Positions 1 through 11,361 are shown, counted from the first letter of the stretch. The stretch is DNA of 64,000 nucleotides from Nonlabens sp. (GCA_020630715.1 JAHDIQ010000007.1:1-64000); one strand, 5' to 3'. The notes: generated by a model not told the origin, from the sequence alone. Numbers and translations: made by a program.

Positions 1-55
1 ACCTGTAACCTCTTGAGCCGTAATCAAGTGCGCTATTCAGTTGCGCCACGAGGCC
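1..55 (-). tRNA. tRNA-Arg (ACG), partial at left edge
   Basis: Read on the minus strand, the 5' acceptor half GGCCTCG begins at 55. It is followed by a D arm with a GCGC/GCGC stem and an anticodon arm CTTGA-TTACGGC-TCAAG, whose loop gives anticodon ACG (arginine). The T arm and 3' acceptor lie outside the window. Confidence 0.9.
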
Positions 56-156
56 GTTTTGTACAAAAAACGATTGTTTTTGCGGGTGCAAATATAAACT
101 TTATTCTTATTTAGAGTCAACACTTTTAGGTCTTTTTTAATGCTTAATATTGTTTT

Positions 157-678
157 ATGAATGATCCTTATATAAATAGTCTGATACGTGATGTTCCTGA
201 CTTTCCTAAAAAGGGAATTGTATTCAAAGATATTTCTGGTTTGCTCGCTTCCGCGAAAGCGAGAACACTAGTCACCTCAAAATTAGCACAACCTTTTCTG
301 GCTAAAAATATTGATGTCGTCGTAGGAATTGAATCCAGAGGATTCTTATTCGGTATGTTACTAGCAGAAGCCTTAAATGCTCGATTTGTAATGGTTAGAA
401 AGCCAGGTAAATTACCAGGAGAATTAATGACACAAGATTACGATCTGGAGTATGGAACAGATCAGATCCAAATGCAAAAAAATGCCATAAAAGAAACGGA
501 TCATGTTCTCATTCATGATGATGTGTTAGCCACAGGTGGAACTGCTAGAGCAACTAGCCAATTAATACATGCTACAGGAGCCACAATCGCTGGTTATAGT
601 TTTATTATGGATCTTACGTTTCTTAACGGTAAAGAGAAATTAGGCGATGCTCCTATTAATAGTATTTTAAGTTATTAA
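157..678 (+). CDS. apt: Adenine phosphoribosyltransferase
   Basis: Converts adenine plus PRPP to AMP and pyrophosphate in cytoplasmic purine salvage. The 173-residue protein has the usual family length. It carries the APT N-terminal pattern around DVPDFPKKGIVFKDI (residues 12-26), the flexible-loop segment RKPGKLPGE (81-89) and the PRPP-binding motif VLIHDDVLATGGT (117-129). It stands alone between a tRNA on the opposite strand and an unrelated membrane protein gene. A near-copy of the window's palindromic repeat lies in the coding sequence at 247-260 and encodes part of LLASAKA. Identification rests on motif and length and is secure. Confidence 0.96.
   Translation: MNDPYINSLIRDVPDFPKKGIVFKDISGLLASAKARTLVTSKLAQPFLAKNIDVVVGIESRGFLFGMLLAEALNARFVMVRKPGKLPGELMTQDYDLEYGTDQIQMQKNAIKETDHVLIHDDVLATGGTARATSQLIHATGATIAGYSFIMDLTFLNGKEKLGDAPINSILSY
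247..260. repeat. Near-copy of 14-bp palindrome (1 mismatch)
   Basis: GCTTCCGCGAAAGC differs from the common GCTTTCGCGAAAGC by one base. It lies inside apt. Confidence 0.6.
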
Positions 679-815
679 ACTATCACATGAAAAGGATGTT
701 TTTCTCAATTAAGTGACTTTAAATAGCTCAAAGGTATTGATGCTTTAATAGGTTAATCAATTCTTTAAGAGGATTTTAGTGGTAAATTCTTCAAGGGAAT
801 GTTATATTATAGGCT

Positions 816-1268
816 ATGAAATATCAACCTTTAGGAATTTTATTGAAAATTATTGCATTAACAGGAGTTGTGGCGATTGCCGCTCTCGCTATTGCAGTGG
901 AGTTTTATGCGATAACAGATATTGTGAACGTGTTTAAACATATTGCAACAGGTTACTCAGAGGAAAATACCATTATAAAAGATTGTTTGAAAGCATTAGA
1001 CCTTGTGTTATTAGGTGTGATTTTCTTTACCGTTGCGATGGGATTATTTGAACTCTATATTGCCAAAATAAAAAACTTACCCAGCTGGCTGGTCATTGAA
1101 AATCTGGATGATCTTAAATCCTTATTGATCAAAATGGTCATTTTTGTGATGGCAGTATCTATCACCGGTAGAATTGTAACCTATACTAGTGGTGTTAATA
1201 TATTATATGTAGGTGCAGCATTTGCTATAGTTACCATATCGTTGACCTATTTTATTAAGAATAAGTAG
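816..1268 (+). CDS. UPF0114 (YqhA-like) membrane protein
   Basis: A 150-residue integral membrane protein with about four hydrophobic segments (near residues 8-30, 60-82, 105-122 and 126-146). The central segment ending LFELYI, followed by LPSWLVIENLDDLK (about 88-101), is the hallmark of the UPF0114/YqhA family, whose biochemical function is unknown. The gene is isolated, with a 137-bp upstream gap in which I see no clear promoter. Family assignment is good; the cellular role cannot be inferred from the sequence. Confidence 0.82.
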   Translation: MKYQPLGILLKIIALTGVVAIAALAIAVEFYAITDIVNVFKHIATGYSEENTIIKDCLKALDLVLLGVIFFTVAMGLFELYIAKIKNLPSWLVIENLDDLKSLLIKMVIFVMAVSITGRIVTYTSGVNILYVGAAFAIVTISLTYFIKNK

Positions 1269-1324
1269 GTCTAAAATAGATTTAAGATACTATTAAATCA
1301 GATGGAAAGCTCTAGTTTAGGTCT

Positions 1325-1332
1325 TACCTTTG
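1325..1332 (+). promoter_or_regulatory. -7 box TACCTTTG for crtA-like gene
   Basis: TACCTTTG matches the Bacteroidota -7 consensus TAnnTTTG and ends 5 nt before the ATG at 1338. This favours the 1338 start over an in-frame ATG at 1302 and implies a leaderless transcript. No clear -33 TTTG is seen. Confidence 0.5.
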
Positions 1333-1337
1333 AATTC

Positions 1338-2045
1338 ATGTCTCAACAAATTACTACGCTTACCTTTTTTAAATATCCTAGCTTTGGCGATAAGCTTTGG
1401 GCATTTGGGATGATGCAATTTGCTCATGCGCCACTTAAAAAAGTAAAAGGATTACAGTTCTATAAATTGTTAGGTAGTGGTAAGGAGAATTTTGATCCTA
1501 AACCAGACTGGAGTGTATACGGTTTATTGCAGGTTTGGGATAATGAAACAAAAGCTCAAGAGTTTTTTAATCGGTCAAAATTATACCAACGTTATCTAAA
1601 TCATAGCTCACACCAGTTGACGTTCTACATGCGTAGTATAAAGGCTCACGGTTTGTGGTCTAAGAAAAATCCATTTGAGGCTAGTAGTGAATTAGATGAG
1701 GATAACAAGTTTATTTCTGTCATAACTAGGGCGACGATAAAGATTCACATGTTGAAGAAATTTTGGGATTACGTTCCTACTTCGCAATTAGATCTCGTGG
1801 ATAATCCTAATTTATTATTTACCGCAGGAGTAGGAGAGCGACCAGTGACTCAAATGGCAACTTTTAGCCTATGGAATGATGCTCGAGCACTAAAGAAATT
1901 TGCTTATCGCAGTCAGAATCACCGTCATGCGGTTCAACAAACGCAGGCGTTGCAATGGTATAAGGAGGAAATGTTTACTAGATTTCAGCCGTACCAGATC
2001 ACTGGGAATTGGCCTGATTTTGAAATACCAAAGGAGTTAACTTAA
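1338..2045 (+). CDS. crtA: CrtA-like carotenoid 2-hydroxylase (spheroidene monooxygenase family)
   Basis: A 235-residue protein of the CrtA/spheroidene monooxygenase family. Recognisable features are the N-terminus MSQQITTLTFFKY, the FGMMQFAHAPLKKVKGLQFYKLLGSG block, and the C-terminal half with ITRATIKIHMLKKFW and VGERPVTQMATFSLW. From memory, a CrtA-related protein of the myxol producer Flavobacterium P99-3 is a carotenoid 2-hydroxylase. The gene converges on crtY with a 4-bp overlap of coding ends, so a role in adding the 2'-OH of myxol to the pathway encoded next door is the natural inference. An in-frame ATG at 1302 exists, but the -7 box at 1325-1332 and family alignment favour 1338. 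The exact reaction (hydroxylase or ketolase) is inferred. Confidence 0.8.
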   Translation: MSQQITTLTFFKYPSFGDKLWAFGMMQFAHAPLKKVKGLQFYKLLGSGKENFDPKPDWSVYGLLQVWDNETKAQEFFNRSKLYQRYLNHSSHQLTFYMRSIKAHGLWSKKNPFEASSELDEDNKFISVITRATIKIHMLKKFWDYVPTSQLDLVDNPNLLFTAGVGERPVTQMATFSLWNDARALKKFAYRSQNHRHAVQQTQALQWYKEEMFTRFQPYQITGNWPDFEIPKELT

Positions 2046-3147
2046 AAAATTGCTTTAAAGAAATTTTTTACAAAAGCCCATGAAGTTAGAGATTTCATGA
2101 TCTTGATTTCGGCTATGGAATTACTTTCCTCATCTAGGAAACTTAAAATATTTGCAACCTGATTTTTCTCATACATAGTGCTAAAAACTCGCGGTCCTAT
2201 AGCATTATTTTCATGTAGTACTCGTAATAAGGTTTCATCAAAAACCTCATACTTTTTTGAGTACATCTTACGAGAAAGCGCTCTTTTTTCAATAATGTTA
2301 TCTACTAACTGCTGTGCTTTACGCTCGCTGTTTTTAAAACTATAACCGGTAGAAGCTTTTACCCATCCACCAGCGGTTCCTATGCGGTAAATTTGGTTTG
2401 TATTTGCTTTTGTAAAATTGTGAGAGCTCATCGGGATGATGCCTTGTTCTACCTCTAGTATTTTAAAATTATCGATACCTAGAATATCTTTTGCATAGCG
2501 ATTGATGTAGGATTCGTAGGTTGCATCGTCCACTTTTTCTTTTGAGAAATAGGTGTATTCTAGTAACGCTTTACGATCTGTAAAAGGTAGTATGTACATA
2601 AAACTGGTAGTACCAGAATCCACGAGCTGGTAATCCATCATGGTGAATCTGGATGGATCAAAAACAGATGCTTCTGTTTCAATCACCCAACCTTTAAAAT
2701 GCTGTAATAAGTTAATGCCTGTTAAAGAGTCTGCTTCAAACCTGCTGTCTAGAACTATATCTGTGGTAAGACTTCCTTTAGTATGTTCTACGACCACTCG
2801 ATTGCCGTCTGTCTTTGTGTTTATTACCTCATAGGGTAATAATGAGAAGTTAGGTTGTGGTTGTAATTTCGCTTTCGCGAAAGCGATAAAATCCACATTC
2901 TTCACAGATTTATAGCGGTATGGAGATAGGTCTAATCGCAGTTCTTTTTTACCGGTGTGAAACGTAGTCTGATCCCAAGAAGCAAAAGCAATTTCATCCC
3001 ATTTGCTAGCTCCTTTTTCCCAAAAGCTCCACGTTTTTTCTTGCGCAGTTTCACCATAATTATCTAAAATAGCAACCTTGAGATGAGGTGCTTTTTCTAG
3101 CAATTGTAATGCGATATGGCCACCAGCGCATCCCATTCCTATGATCG

Positions 3148-3169
<22 letters not shown>
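2042..3169 (-). CDS. crtY: Lycopene beta-cyclase
   Basis: Cyclises an end of lycopene to a beta-ionone ring. The 375-residue flavoprotein-like enzyme starts with the dinucleotide-binding pattern IIGMGCAGGHIALQLL (about residues 9-24), then KTWSFWEKG (45-53), both typical of CrtY. It is the last gene of the minus-strand carotenoid operon and overlaps cruF by 22 bp. A perfect copy of the 14-bp palindrome at 2871-2884 encodes IAFAKAK near residue 97. The window has only one cyclase; with cruF and crtD this predicts a monocyclic product. Confidence 0.93.
2871..2884. repeat. 14-bp palindrome GCTTTCGCGAAAGC
   Basis: Perfect copy inside crtY, read as AFAKA. Confidence 0.9.
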
Positions 3170-5684
<2,515 letters not shown>

Positions 5685-5687
5685 AAA

Positions 5688-6527
5688 TTATATCAAGTTT
5701 AATCTACAAGTTACGTATCCTTTTGCAAGTAAACCTAACTTCTCATAATTAGGTACTCTTATACGTGCGTTTCTAATTTCTTTTGATGGTGTGCGTTCTA
5801 GTCTAGTAAGAAGTCTACGATAATATACATAAGCTGTGTAAACTCCTAACTTTGCTTCAACAGGTAAACGCTCTATACCTCTTAATCCTGCATCAAAATC
5901 ATCTTTGATTTCCTCAATTAGGCGCGCTTTATCCTCTTCAGAAAGGTTTTGTAAATCTGTATTAGGGAAGTAGCTACGTTCTAGAACATCTAAATCTGCT
6001 TTAAGGTCACGCAGGAAATTTACTTTTTGAAAAGCACTTCCCAGTCGCATCGCATCATCTTTAAGGTCATCATATTTTTGTTGATCACCTTTTACAAATA
6101 CTTTTAAAGACATTAATCCTACAACATCTGCGCTACCGTAGATGTAGTTTTTATATTCCTCATCTGTGAGATAAACCGATTTGTCTAGATCTAATCTCAT
6201 ACTGTGAATAAACGCACCGTACATATCTGGTGTGATGTCGTATTTATTCACCGTTTCTTGAAATGAGTTCAAAATAGGGTTAAGGCTAATTTTATCTTCG
6301 ATTGCATAATGCAATTCTTGTTCAAAGCGATCAAGTAAAGTACGTTTATCATAATCGTGGAAAGAATCTACGATCTCATCTGCAAAGCGCACAAAGCCAT
6401 ATATGTTATGGATGTCTTGTCTGATAGATGGGCCTAGCATTTTACTAGCTAGTGAGAATGAGGTGCTGTAGTTATTTGTTACTGCTTTACTACATTGTCT
6501 CGAAACCTTGTCAAATAAACTTTTCAT
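5688..6527 (-). CDS. crtB: Phytoene synthase
   Basis: Condenses two geranylgeranyl diphosphates to phytoene. The 279-residue protein shows the two Asp-rich metal-binding regions of the trans-isoprenyl synthase family: FVRFADEIVDSFHD (about residues 46-59), and the second around FQKVNFLRDLKADLD (about 166-180). YSTSFSLASKML near the N-terminus is also typical. The start codon overlaps the crtI stop by one base. No GGPP synthase (crtE) gene is in the window, so the precursor must come from elsewhere. Confidence 0.95.
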   Translation of the reverse strand: MKSLFDKVSRQCSKAVTNNYSTSFSLASKMLGPSIRQDIHNIYGFVRFADEIVDSFHDYDKRTLLDRFEQELHYAIEDKISLNPILNSFQETVNKYDITPDMYGAFIHSMRLDLDKSVYLTDEEYKNYIYGSADVVGLMSLKVFVKGDQQKYDDLKDDAMRLGSAFQKVNFLRDLKADLDVLERSYFPNTDLQNLSEEDKARLIEEIKDDFDAGLRGIERLPVEAKLGVYTAYVYYRRLLTRLERTPSKEIRNARIRVPNYEKLGLLAKGYVTCRLNLI

Positions 6528-7990
6528 TATCGTGAGTGTTTTTTAATCAAATCTGCTACTAATTTCCCAGAGATCAGCGATGGTGGAACTCCAGGTCCAG
6601 GAACGGTAAGTTGTCCTGTGAAGTATAGATCTTTTACTTTTTTACTTCTTAGGTTAGGTCGTAGAAATGCGGTTTGTAATAAGGTGTTTGCCATTCCGTA
6701 AGCATTACCTTTATAACTATTATATTCTGATTTAAAGTCGTTTACACAAAACGATTCTTTAAATAAAATGTTGTCTTTTACTTTTTGATTGGTACGTTTT
6801 TCAAAACGATTCATTACAATATCAAAGTATTGTTCTCTTAATTCTGGAGTATCCTCTAGTCCTGGTGCTAGCGGAATCAAAAAGAAGCCGTTTTCACAAC
6901 CTTCTGGTGCTGTTCCAGGATCTGTTACAGAGGTGAAATTTGCATAGAATAATGGATCTTCAGGCCATTTAGCATCTTCATAAATTTCATGAGCATGCTT
7001 CTCAAAGTCTGTATCAAAGAACAAGTTGTGATGTTCTATATTTTTTAGTTTTTTATCAAATCCTACATAAAATATTAAACTGCTAGGAGCAAAGGTCTTT
7101 TTCTCCCAGTAGCTTTCTGAATATTGGCGGTATTTAGTGTCCAGTAAGGTTTCTGAATGATGGTAATCTGCTCCAGAAAGAACAATATCATATTCTTGTT
7201 CAGTTCCTTTCACTTGAACTCCAGTCGCATTACCATTATTATTCACTAGGATTCTCTCAACAGGCGAATTGGTATGGATTTCAACACCTAATTCCTGGGC
7301 TAGTGTTTTCATTCCTAAAATGATTTCATACATACCACCTTTGGGATGCCATGTGCCTAAACCAAAGTCGGCATAATTCATGAAATTATAGAAACTAGGA
7401 GTGTTTTGAGGAGTCGCACCTAAAAACAAAACTGGAAATTCTAGTATGGAAACGAGTTTAGGGTTTTTGAACTTTTTACGCACGTCTCTAGAGACATTAC
7501 TTACAAAAGCTCCTAATTTTTTTACTGTTTGTGGAGTTACTAATTCTAGTGGAGACTCGCCTGGACGATATACTAAGTTTTTGATAGCAATATCATAGTT
7601 GTCACTAGCGGTATCAATAAAATCTTGAAGCGGTTTTGAACTACCTGATTCTACTTGTTCAAAAGTAGCCTTGATTTTTTCTAAGTCATCACCTATAGGA
7701 ATCTCATCATCTTCAAATACCACTTTGTACGCAGGACTTAATTTATCTAACTGGTAATAATCAGAAGGTTTTTTATCAAAATCTCCAAAGAAACGTTCAA
7801 AAATATCAGGCATCCAGTACCATGATGGACCTATATCAAAAGTGAATCCATCTTTTTCTAAGCGTCTAGCTCTTCCTCCTACGGTTTGGTTTTTCTCAAA
7901 TATAGTGACTTCGTTTCCTGCCTTTGCTAAATAGCAAGCTGCAGAAAGTGAAGCAAAACCAGATCCGATAACTGCTATTTTTTTTCTCAT
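6527..7990 (-). CDS. crtI: Phytoene desaturase (lycopene-forming)
   Basis: A 487-residue FAD-dependent desaturase converting phytoene to lycopene. The N-terminal FAD motif GSGFASLSAACYLAKAG is at about residues 9-25, and the C-terminal CrtI signature FTGQLTVPGPGVPPSLISG lies near residue 460. It overlaps carH by 4 bp upstream (ATGA) and crtB by 1 bp downstream, so the light sensor and the biosynthetic genes are probably one transcript. Confidence 0.95.
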   Translation of the reverse strand: MRKKIAVIGSGFASLSAACYLAKAGNEVTIFEKNQTVGGRARRLEKDGFTFDIGPSWYWMPDIFERFFGDFDKKPSDYYQLDKLSPAYKVVFEDDEIPIGDDLEKIKATFEQVESGSSKPLQDFIDTASDNYDIAIKNLVYRPGESPLELVTPQTVKKLGAFVSNVSRDVRKKFKNPKLVSILEFPVLFLGATPQNTPSFYNFMNYADFGLGTWHPKGGMYEIILGMKTLAQELGVEIHTNSPVERILVNNNGNATGVQVKGTEQEYDIVLSGADYHHSETLLDTKYRQYSESYWEKKTFAPSSLIFYVGFDKKLKNIEHHNLFFDTDFEKHAHEIYEDAKWPEDPLFYANFTSVTDPGTAPEGCENGFFLIPLAPGLEDTPELREQYFDIVMNRFEKRTNQKVKDNILFKESFCVNDFKSEYNSYKGNAYGMANTLLQTAFLRPNLRSKKVKDLYFTGQLTVPGPGVPPSLISGKLVADLIKKHSR

Positions 7991-8898
7991 GCGTCTATTA
8001 GAGTAGGTATTTTTCCCATTAAGTCAGAAATACCCATAAATACTTTTTGATTTTCTCTTAAATCTTTTTCCTTGATTTTTTGAGCCAGTTGACCTAGAAT
8101 CCATAGTTCTACATCATCTGTTTGTTTCACTTTACGCTCAAATTGTTTTAGAAAACTAGGTAGTTGTTTTTCTACTGGTTGAACTGTTATATAAGTGATG
8201 TAGGTAGGAACAGCTTCTTTATTTTTAAAGAAGGGTAATGACTCTAACATCATACTTGCTCCCAGATAAATCGTATTACATCCTTTTTTAAGAAGTTCAT
8301 AATTCAAGAAAAGCAATCCTAAATCATGCATTTCATTTTCTGGCATAAATAGAATATATACTTTGTCTTTTTGAACGCTATCTTGATATTGTAATTTTTC
8401 AAGATTTACTAACACCTTTTGTTTTATTAAGTGAGATATGAAGTGTTCATGAGCTAGATTAATGGTTTTCGATTGCCATAAAAAACCTAATTCTTCTAAA
8501 AAAGGAACAAATAAATTGTAAAAGACACCTGAAAAACCAAATTCTTCTAAAGAAGATTGATAAACGCGCTGAAACATGTTTTGATCAAAATTAACCATTG
8601 CTAATTTTAATTCTTGAATAGCGTGATCGTTTCGGTTATTTTTTTCCGCAAAATTGCGTACTTGTTTTTCAATATCCTCAGAACTTAAGCTAGCAATAGC
8701 AGAGATCTTAATCCCCACATTTCTCAAGTAGGAAACGTTTAAAATTTTCTGTAGTGCCGTTAGATCGTAAGTTCTAATGTTTGTGTCAGTTCGATTTGGT
8801 TCGAGTAAACCGTAGCGCTTCTCCCATATCCTAATGGTATGTGCCTTAATACCGCTTAGGTTCTCCAAATCTTTAATGCTAAATTTACTTTTTATCAA
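7987..8898 (-). CDS. carH: MerR-family B12-binding photoreceptor repressor (CarH/LitR type)
   Basis: A 303-residue regulator. An N-terminal MerR helix-turn-helix (residues 4-50, with IKDLENLSGIKAHTIRIWE and a KRYGLL wing) is joined to a C-terminal cobalamin-binding module. The diagnostic CarH photoreceptor motif W-x9-EH is present as W141, E151, H152. The lower-axial ligand motif E-x-H-x2-G is present as E189-M-H191-D-L-G194. Known CarH proteins bind adenosylcobalamin as tetramers, repress carotenoid genes in the dark and release DNA in light. Here the gene heads the carotenoid operon, overlapping crtI by 4 bp, so autoregulation and light induction are inferred. Candidate operators lie just upstream at 8910-8929 and 8957-8969. 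Confidence 0.9.
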   Translation of the reverse strand: MIKSKFSIKDLENLSGIKAHTIRIWEKRYGLLEPNRTDTNIRTYDLTALQKILNVSYLRNVGIKISAIASLSSEDIEKQVRNFAEKNNRNDHAIQELKLAMVNFDQNMFQRVYQSSLEEFGFSGVFYNLFVPFLEELGFLWQSKTINLAHEHFISHLIKQKVLVNLEKLQYQDSVQKDKVYILFMPENEMHDLGLLFLNYELLKKGCNTIYLGASMMLESLPFFKNKEAVPTYITYITVQPVEKQLPSFLKQFERKVKQTDDVELWILGQLAQKIKEKDLRENQKVFMGISDLMGKIPTLIDA

Positions 8899-8909
8899 AA
8901 TGATTCTGT

Positions 8910-8929
8910 TTTACTTTATATAGAGTAAA
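8910..8929. promoter_or_regulatory. Inverted repeat TTTACT-N8-AGTAAA upstream of carH
   Basis: Perfect 6-bp arms separated by 8 bp, starting 11 bp before the carH start codon. The same half-site recurs at 8957-8969 and singly near 8884. Candidate CarH operator; this function is inference. Confidence 0.45.
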
Positions 8930-8956
8930 GTTAAACAAAATTGATAAACCAGCGTA

Positions 8957-8969
8957 TTTACTTAGTAAA
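8957..8969. promoter_or_regulatory. Palindrome TTTACTTAGTAAA upstream of carH
   Basis: A 13-bp perfect palindrome with the same TTTACT half-site as the inverted repeat at 8910-8929. The two centres are about 43 bp apart. Candidate second operator of the light regulator. Confidence 0.4.
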
Positions 8970-9030
8970 ACTTATACTTATTTGTGCAGAATTTAACAAG
9001 CAAAGAGAATTGCCTTACGGTAGAGAAAAT

Positions 9031-9057
9031 AAAAAAGCTCAGACTTAACTGAGCTTT
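9031..9057 (-). terminator. Rho-independent terminator after tRNA-Leu
   Basis: On the minus strand, a 9-bp stem (AAAGCTCAG/CTGAGCTTT) with a 6-nt loop runs into a T tract, 1 nt after the mature tRNA-Leu end. Confidence 0.8.
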
Positions 9058-9058
9058 G

Positions 9059-9141
9059 TACCCGAGATGGGACTTGAACCCACACGTGACTAGCACACAC
9101 GGCCCTCAACCGTGCCTGTCTACCGATTCCAGCACTCGGGT
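9059..9141 (-). tRNA. tRNA-Leu (GAG)
   Basis: Read on the minus strand, this is an 83-nt class II tRNA with acceptor ACCCGAG/CTCGGGT and anticodon arm CACGG-TTGAGGG-CCGTG (anticodon GAG). It also has a long variable arm and the T loop GGTTCAAGTCC. CCA is not encoded. Confidence 0.95.
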
Positions 9142-9144
9142 ATT

Positions 9145-9170
9145 AAAAAAGTCCTTATTTCTAAGGACTT
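9145..9170 (-). terminator. Terminator between tRNA-Lys and tRNA-Leu
   Basis: On the minus strand, AAGTCCTT and AAGGACTT form an 8-bp stem with a 6-nt loop, followed by a T run. Its position suggests the two tRNAs are separate transcripts. Confidence 0.75.
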
Positions 9171-9192
9171 CTTTAATAATCATATTATAAAG

Positions 9193-9265
9193 TGATCTGG
9201 CTGGGGCTCGAACCCAGGACCCTCTCCTTAAAAGGGAGATGCTCTACCAACTGAGCTACCAGATC
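9193..9265 (-). tRNA. tRNA-Lys (TTT)
   Basis: A 73-nt minus-strand tRNA with acceptor GATCTGG/CCAGATC and D arm GCTC...GAGC. The anticodon loop CTTTTAA gives anticodon TTT, and the T loop is GGTTCGAGCCC. Confidence 0.96.
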
Positions 9266-9364
9266 CTGCATCGTTAAATGCGGGTGCAAATATAAAACCT
9301 TATTTTAAAAACAAAACATTTTTATTAAGTAAATTTCGGACGAATAAATTAATTCATTTTCTTC

Positions 9365-9889
9365 ATGAAAAACATTGTTCTTTTAGGTTATATGGGTTCT
9401 GGTAAAACATCTGTAGCACAACGTCTTAGTGCGGTTTTAGATAGAAAATTTATTGATTTAGATGATGTTATAGAACGTGAGGAAAATCTAAATATTAATG
9501 AAATATTTGAGAGAAAAGGGGCGCTGTACTTTAGGAAAATAGAGCATCAATTGCTTAAAGAGATTATTTCTAAATCAGAAAATACAATATTAAGTCTAGG
9601 TGGAGGAACTCCAGTGTATTTTAATAATATGGATGTTCTATTGCAAAATGATAGATTAGTTACCGTTTATTTGAATGCGAGTATTCAACAACTATCAGAT
9701 CATCTTTTTGAACAGCGCTTATCGAGACCATTAATTAGTCATGTAAATACAAAAGAGGAATTAACAGAGTTTATTGCTAAGCATTTATTTGAAAGAAGAT
9801 CAGATTATTTAAAGGCTCAATATAAAATTAACACGGAAGGAAAAAATATCGATCAAATTTCAAGAGAAATTATCGCTCGATTATTTTAA
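9365..9889 (+). CDS. aroK: Shikimate kinase
   Basis: Phosphorylates shikimate at the 3-hydroxyl in the chorismate pathway. The 174-residue P-loop protein has Walker A GYMGSGKT (residues 8-15), the shikimate-binding DLDDVIE (about 32-38), FRKIE (about 57-61), the GGGTP loop (about 80-84) and the adenine/lid segment RLSRPLI (about 118-124). It converges on the phosphoribosyltransferase gene with a 9-bp overlap at the 3' ends. Confidence 0.96.
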   Translation: MKNIVLLGYMGSGKTSVAQRLSAVLDRKFIDLDDVIEREENLNINEIFERKGALYFRKIEHQLLKEIISKSENTILSLGGGTPVYFNNMDVLLQNDRLVTVYLNASIQQLSDHLFEQRLSRPLISHVNTKEELTEFIAKHLFERRSDYLKAQYKINTEGKNIDQISREIIARLF

Positions 9890-10375
9890 AATAACTCGAT
9901 ACGGTTCTGCATGTAGTTCAACTTCAATATGATTTTCCATAGTAGTAGAAAGTGAAATTCCTTTAAAATCAGCTTTTACTGGGTACTTTTTATGATTTCT
10001 ATTAACTAGGACTGCAGTTTTTAATTTCTTAAGCGGAACATCTAGAAAATGCTTCACTCCATAAATAAGGGTAGTTCCACTATTTAATACGTCATCGCAA
10101 AGTACGACACCTTTATTTTTATATTCTGATGAATTAATGGATGTGGTGATAGTACCGGAGGGATTCTTTTTATCTATAGTAACCTTGCAGAGTTGAATAT
10201 CTTTATCTAATATCTTTGATAAAATAAGCTTGATTTTTTTTGCAAAAACGTAACCGCCGTCAGCAATACCAGCAAGGATAATCGTATCATGAGAGTGATA
10301 AACTTCTGCTATTTGAAAAGCAATTCGTTTAATTTTATGTTTTACTTGATCGTGGTCTAATATCTCTGTTTCCAT
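9881..10375 (-). CDS. PyrR-like phosphoribosyltransferase
   Basis: A 164-residue type I phosphoribosyltransferase. The PRPP motif VVLCDDVLNSGTTL lies at about residues 90-103. A C-terminal stretch (LVNRNHKKYPVKADFKG) resembles the PyrR family. It could be a PyrR-type uracil phosphoribosyltransferase/regulator or a purine phosphoribosyltransferase; the substrate cannot be decided here. It sits at the end of a minus-strand row with the TPMT-like methyltransferase 1 bp upstream, suggesting an operon with hslR. Confidence 0.75.
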   Translation of the reverse strand: METEILDHDQVKHKIKRIAFQIAEVYHSHDTIILAGIADGGYVFAKKIKLILSKILDKDIQLCKVTIDKKNPSGTITTSINSSEYKNKGVVLCDDVLNSGTTLIYGVKHFLDVPLKKLKTAVLVNRNHKKYPVKADFKGISLSTTMENHIEVELHAEPYRVILK

Positions 10376-10376
10376 A

Positions 10377-10961
10377 TTATCGTTTTACAAGTTTGAAAAA
10401 TAACTCTTTTCCTTGTCTTGATGGTTCTGAATTATTACAATTCTCCATTTTTATTATTTTGAAATATGGTGAACTTAGTTTATTGTATTCTTCTTTATTT
10501 CCTCCATAGGGCGGTGCTGTTCTTTCTTGGTCGAAGTTGAATAAAACTCCTGCTAGTCTACCATTCTTATTAAGAAGTTGAGAAGCTTTTTGAAAGTAGC
10601 TTTCGCGAAAGCGAAATTCTAAAGCGCAAAAAAAAGTCTGTTCAATAATGAGGTCATAAGAGCCTTGATGGTTGAAAAAATTATCCTGTACTAAATGAAT
10701 TTGTGAAGTGTCTTGAAGACGATCTTCTAAATTTTGTAATGGAATTTTTGCTATATCTAGAACCTTAACATTTGTAAATCCTAATTTTAATAAATAGGTA
10801 GCTTCATAAGAGTTGCCTGCACCAGGTATTAGAATTTTAAGATTTGTATTTATAAGTGAATCAATATATTCTTTGATAGGTCTGGAGGCGTGTCCTAAAT
10901 CCCAACCTGTTGAATTTTCAATACATCTATTTTCCCAATAGTGTTTGTCTAGAACTATCAT
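10377..10961 (-). CDS. TPMT-family SAM-dependent methyltransferase
   Basis: A 194-residue protein of the thiopurine S-methyltransferase family (PF05724-like). It has YWENRCIENSTGWDLG near the N-terminus and the SAM-binding loop ILIPGAGNSYEATYLL (about residues 44-59). Bacterial relatives methylate thiols, selenium or tellurium compounds, or halides; the substrate here is unknown. Start and preceding stop overlap (ATGA) with hslR. A perfect 14-bp palindrome at 10599-10612 encodes EFRFRESY. Confidence 0.8.
   Translation of the reverse strand: MIVLDKHYWENRCIENSTGWDLGHASRPIKEYIDSLINTNLKILIPGAGNSYEATYLLKLGFTNVKVLDIAKIPLQNLEDRLQDTSQIHLVQDNFFNHQGSYDLIIEQTFFCALEFRFRESYFQKASQLLNKNGRLAGVLFNFDQERTAPPYGGNKEEYNKLSSPYFKIIKMENCNNSEPSRQGKELFFKLVKR
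10599..10612. repeat. 14-bp palindrome GCTTTCGCGAAAGC
   Basis: Perfect copy inside the TPMT-like gene, read as RFRES. Confidence 0.9.
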
Positions 10962-11332
10962 TCCTCTTCTTGATTCAAAACATTGCTTAAATCACGTCTA
11001 TCTTTTTTAGTAGGTCTTCCTTCTCCTTTACGGCGGTAATAATCCTGATTTAACTTGATCATTTCTTTAGCTTCAAAGTTTTCTTTAGGAGTACGGTCTA
11101 CGCGATATAAATCCACAAGTTTATTTCCTACACGGTTAGCCGGTAAATCAATGACTTCAACCACATATTCAATTTGATCTTTTCTTAATTGAATCATGTC
11201 ACCTGGGTAGACATCTCTGGCTGGTTTAACAATATCATTGTTAACTCGTATTCTGCCTTTTTTAGTAGCATCCGTTGCCTTACTTCTTGTTTTAAAATAA
11301 CGCGTACACCATAAATATTTATCTATTCGCAT
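10958..11332 (-). CDS. hslR: RNA-binding S4 domain protein, Hsp15 family
   Basis: A 124-residue protein with an N-terminal S4 RNA-binding domain ([20 protein letters not shown] through about residue 65) and a basic C-terminal tail. Both are typical of Hsp15, which in E. coli binds stalled 50S subunits carrying nascent chain-tRNA. First gene of a three-gene minus-strand row, with a -7 box at 11362-11369 upstream, divergent from the FKBP lipoprotein gene. Confidence 0.85.
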   Translation of the reverse strand: MRIDKYLWCTRYFKTRSKATDATKKGRIRVNNDIVKPARDVYPGDMIQLRKDQIEYVVEVIDLPANRVGNKLVDLYRVDRTPKENFEAKEMIKLNQDYYRRKGEGRPTKKDRRDLSNVLNQEEE

Positions 11333-11361
11333 AAGAAGCTTCTTTCATTATCGTTATAGTA

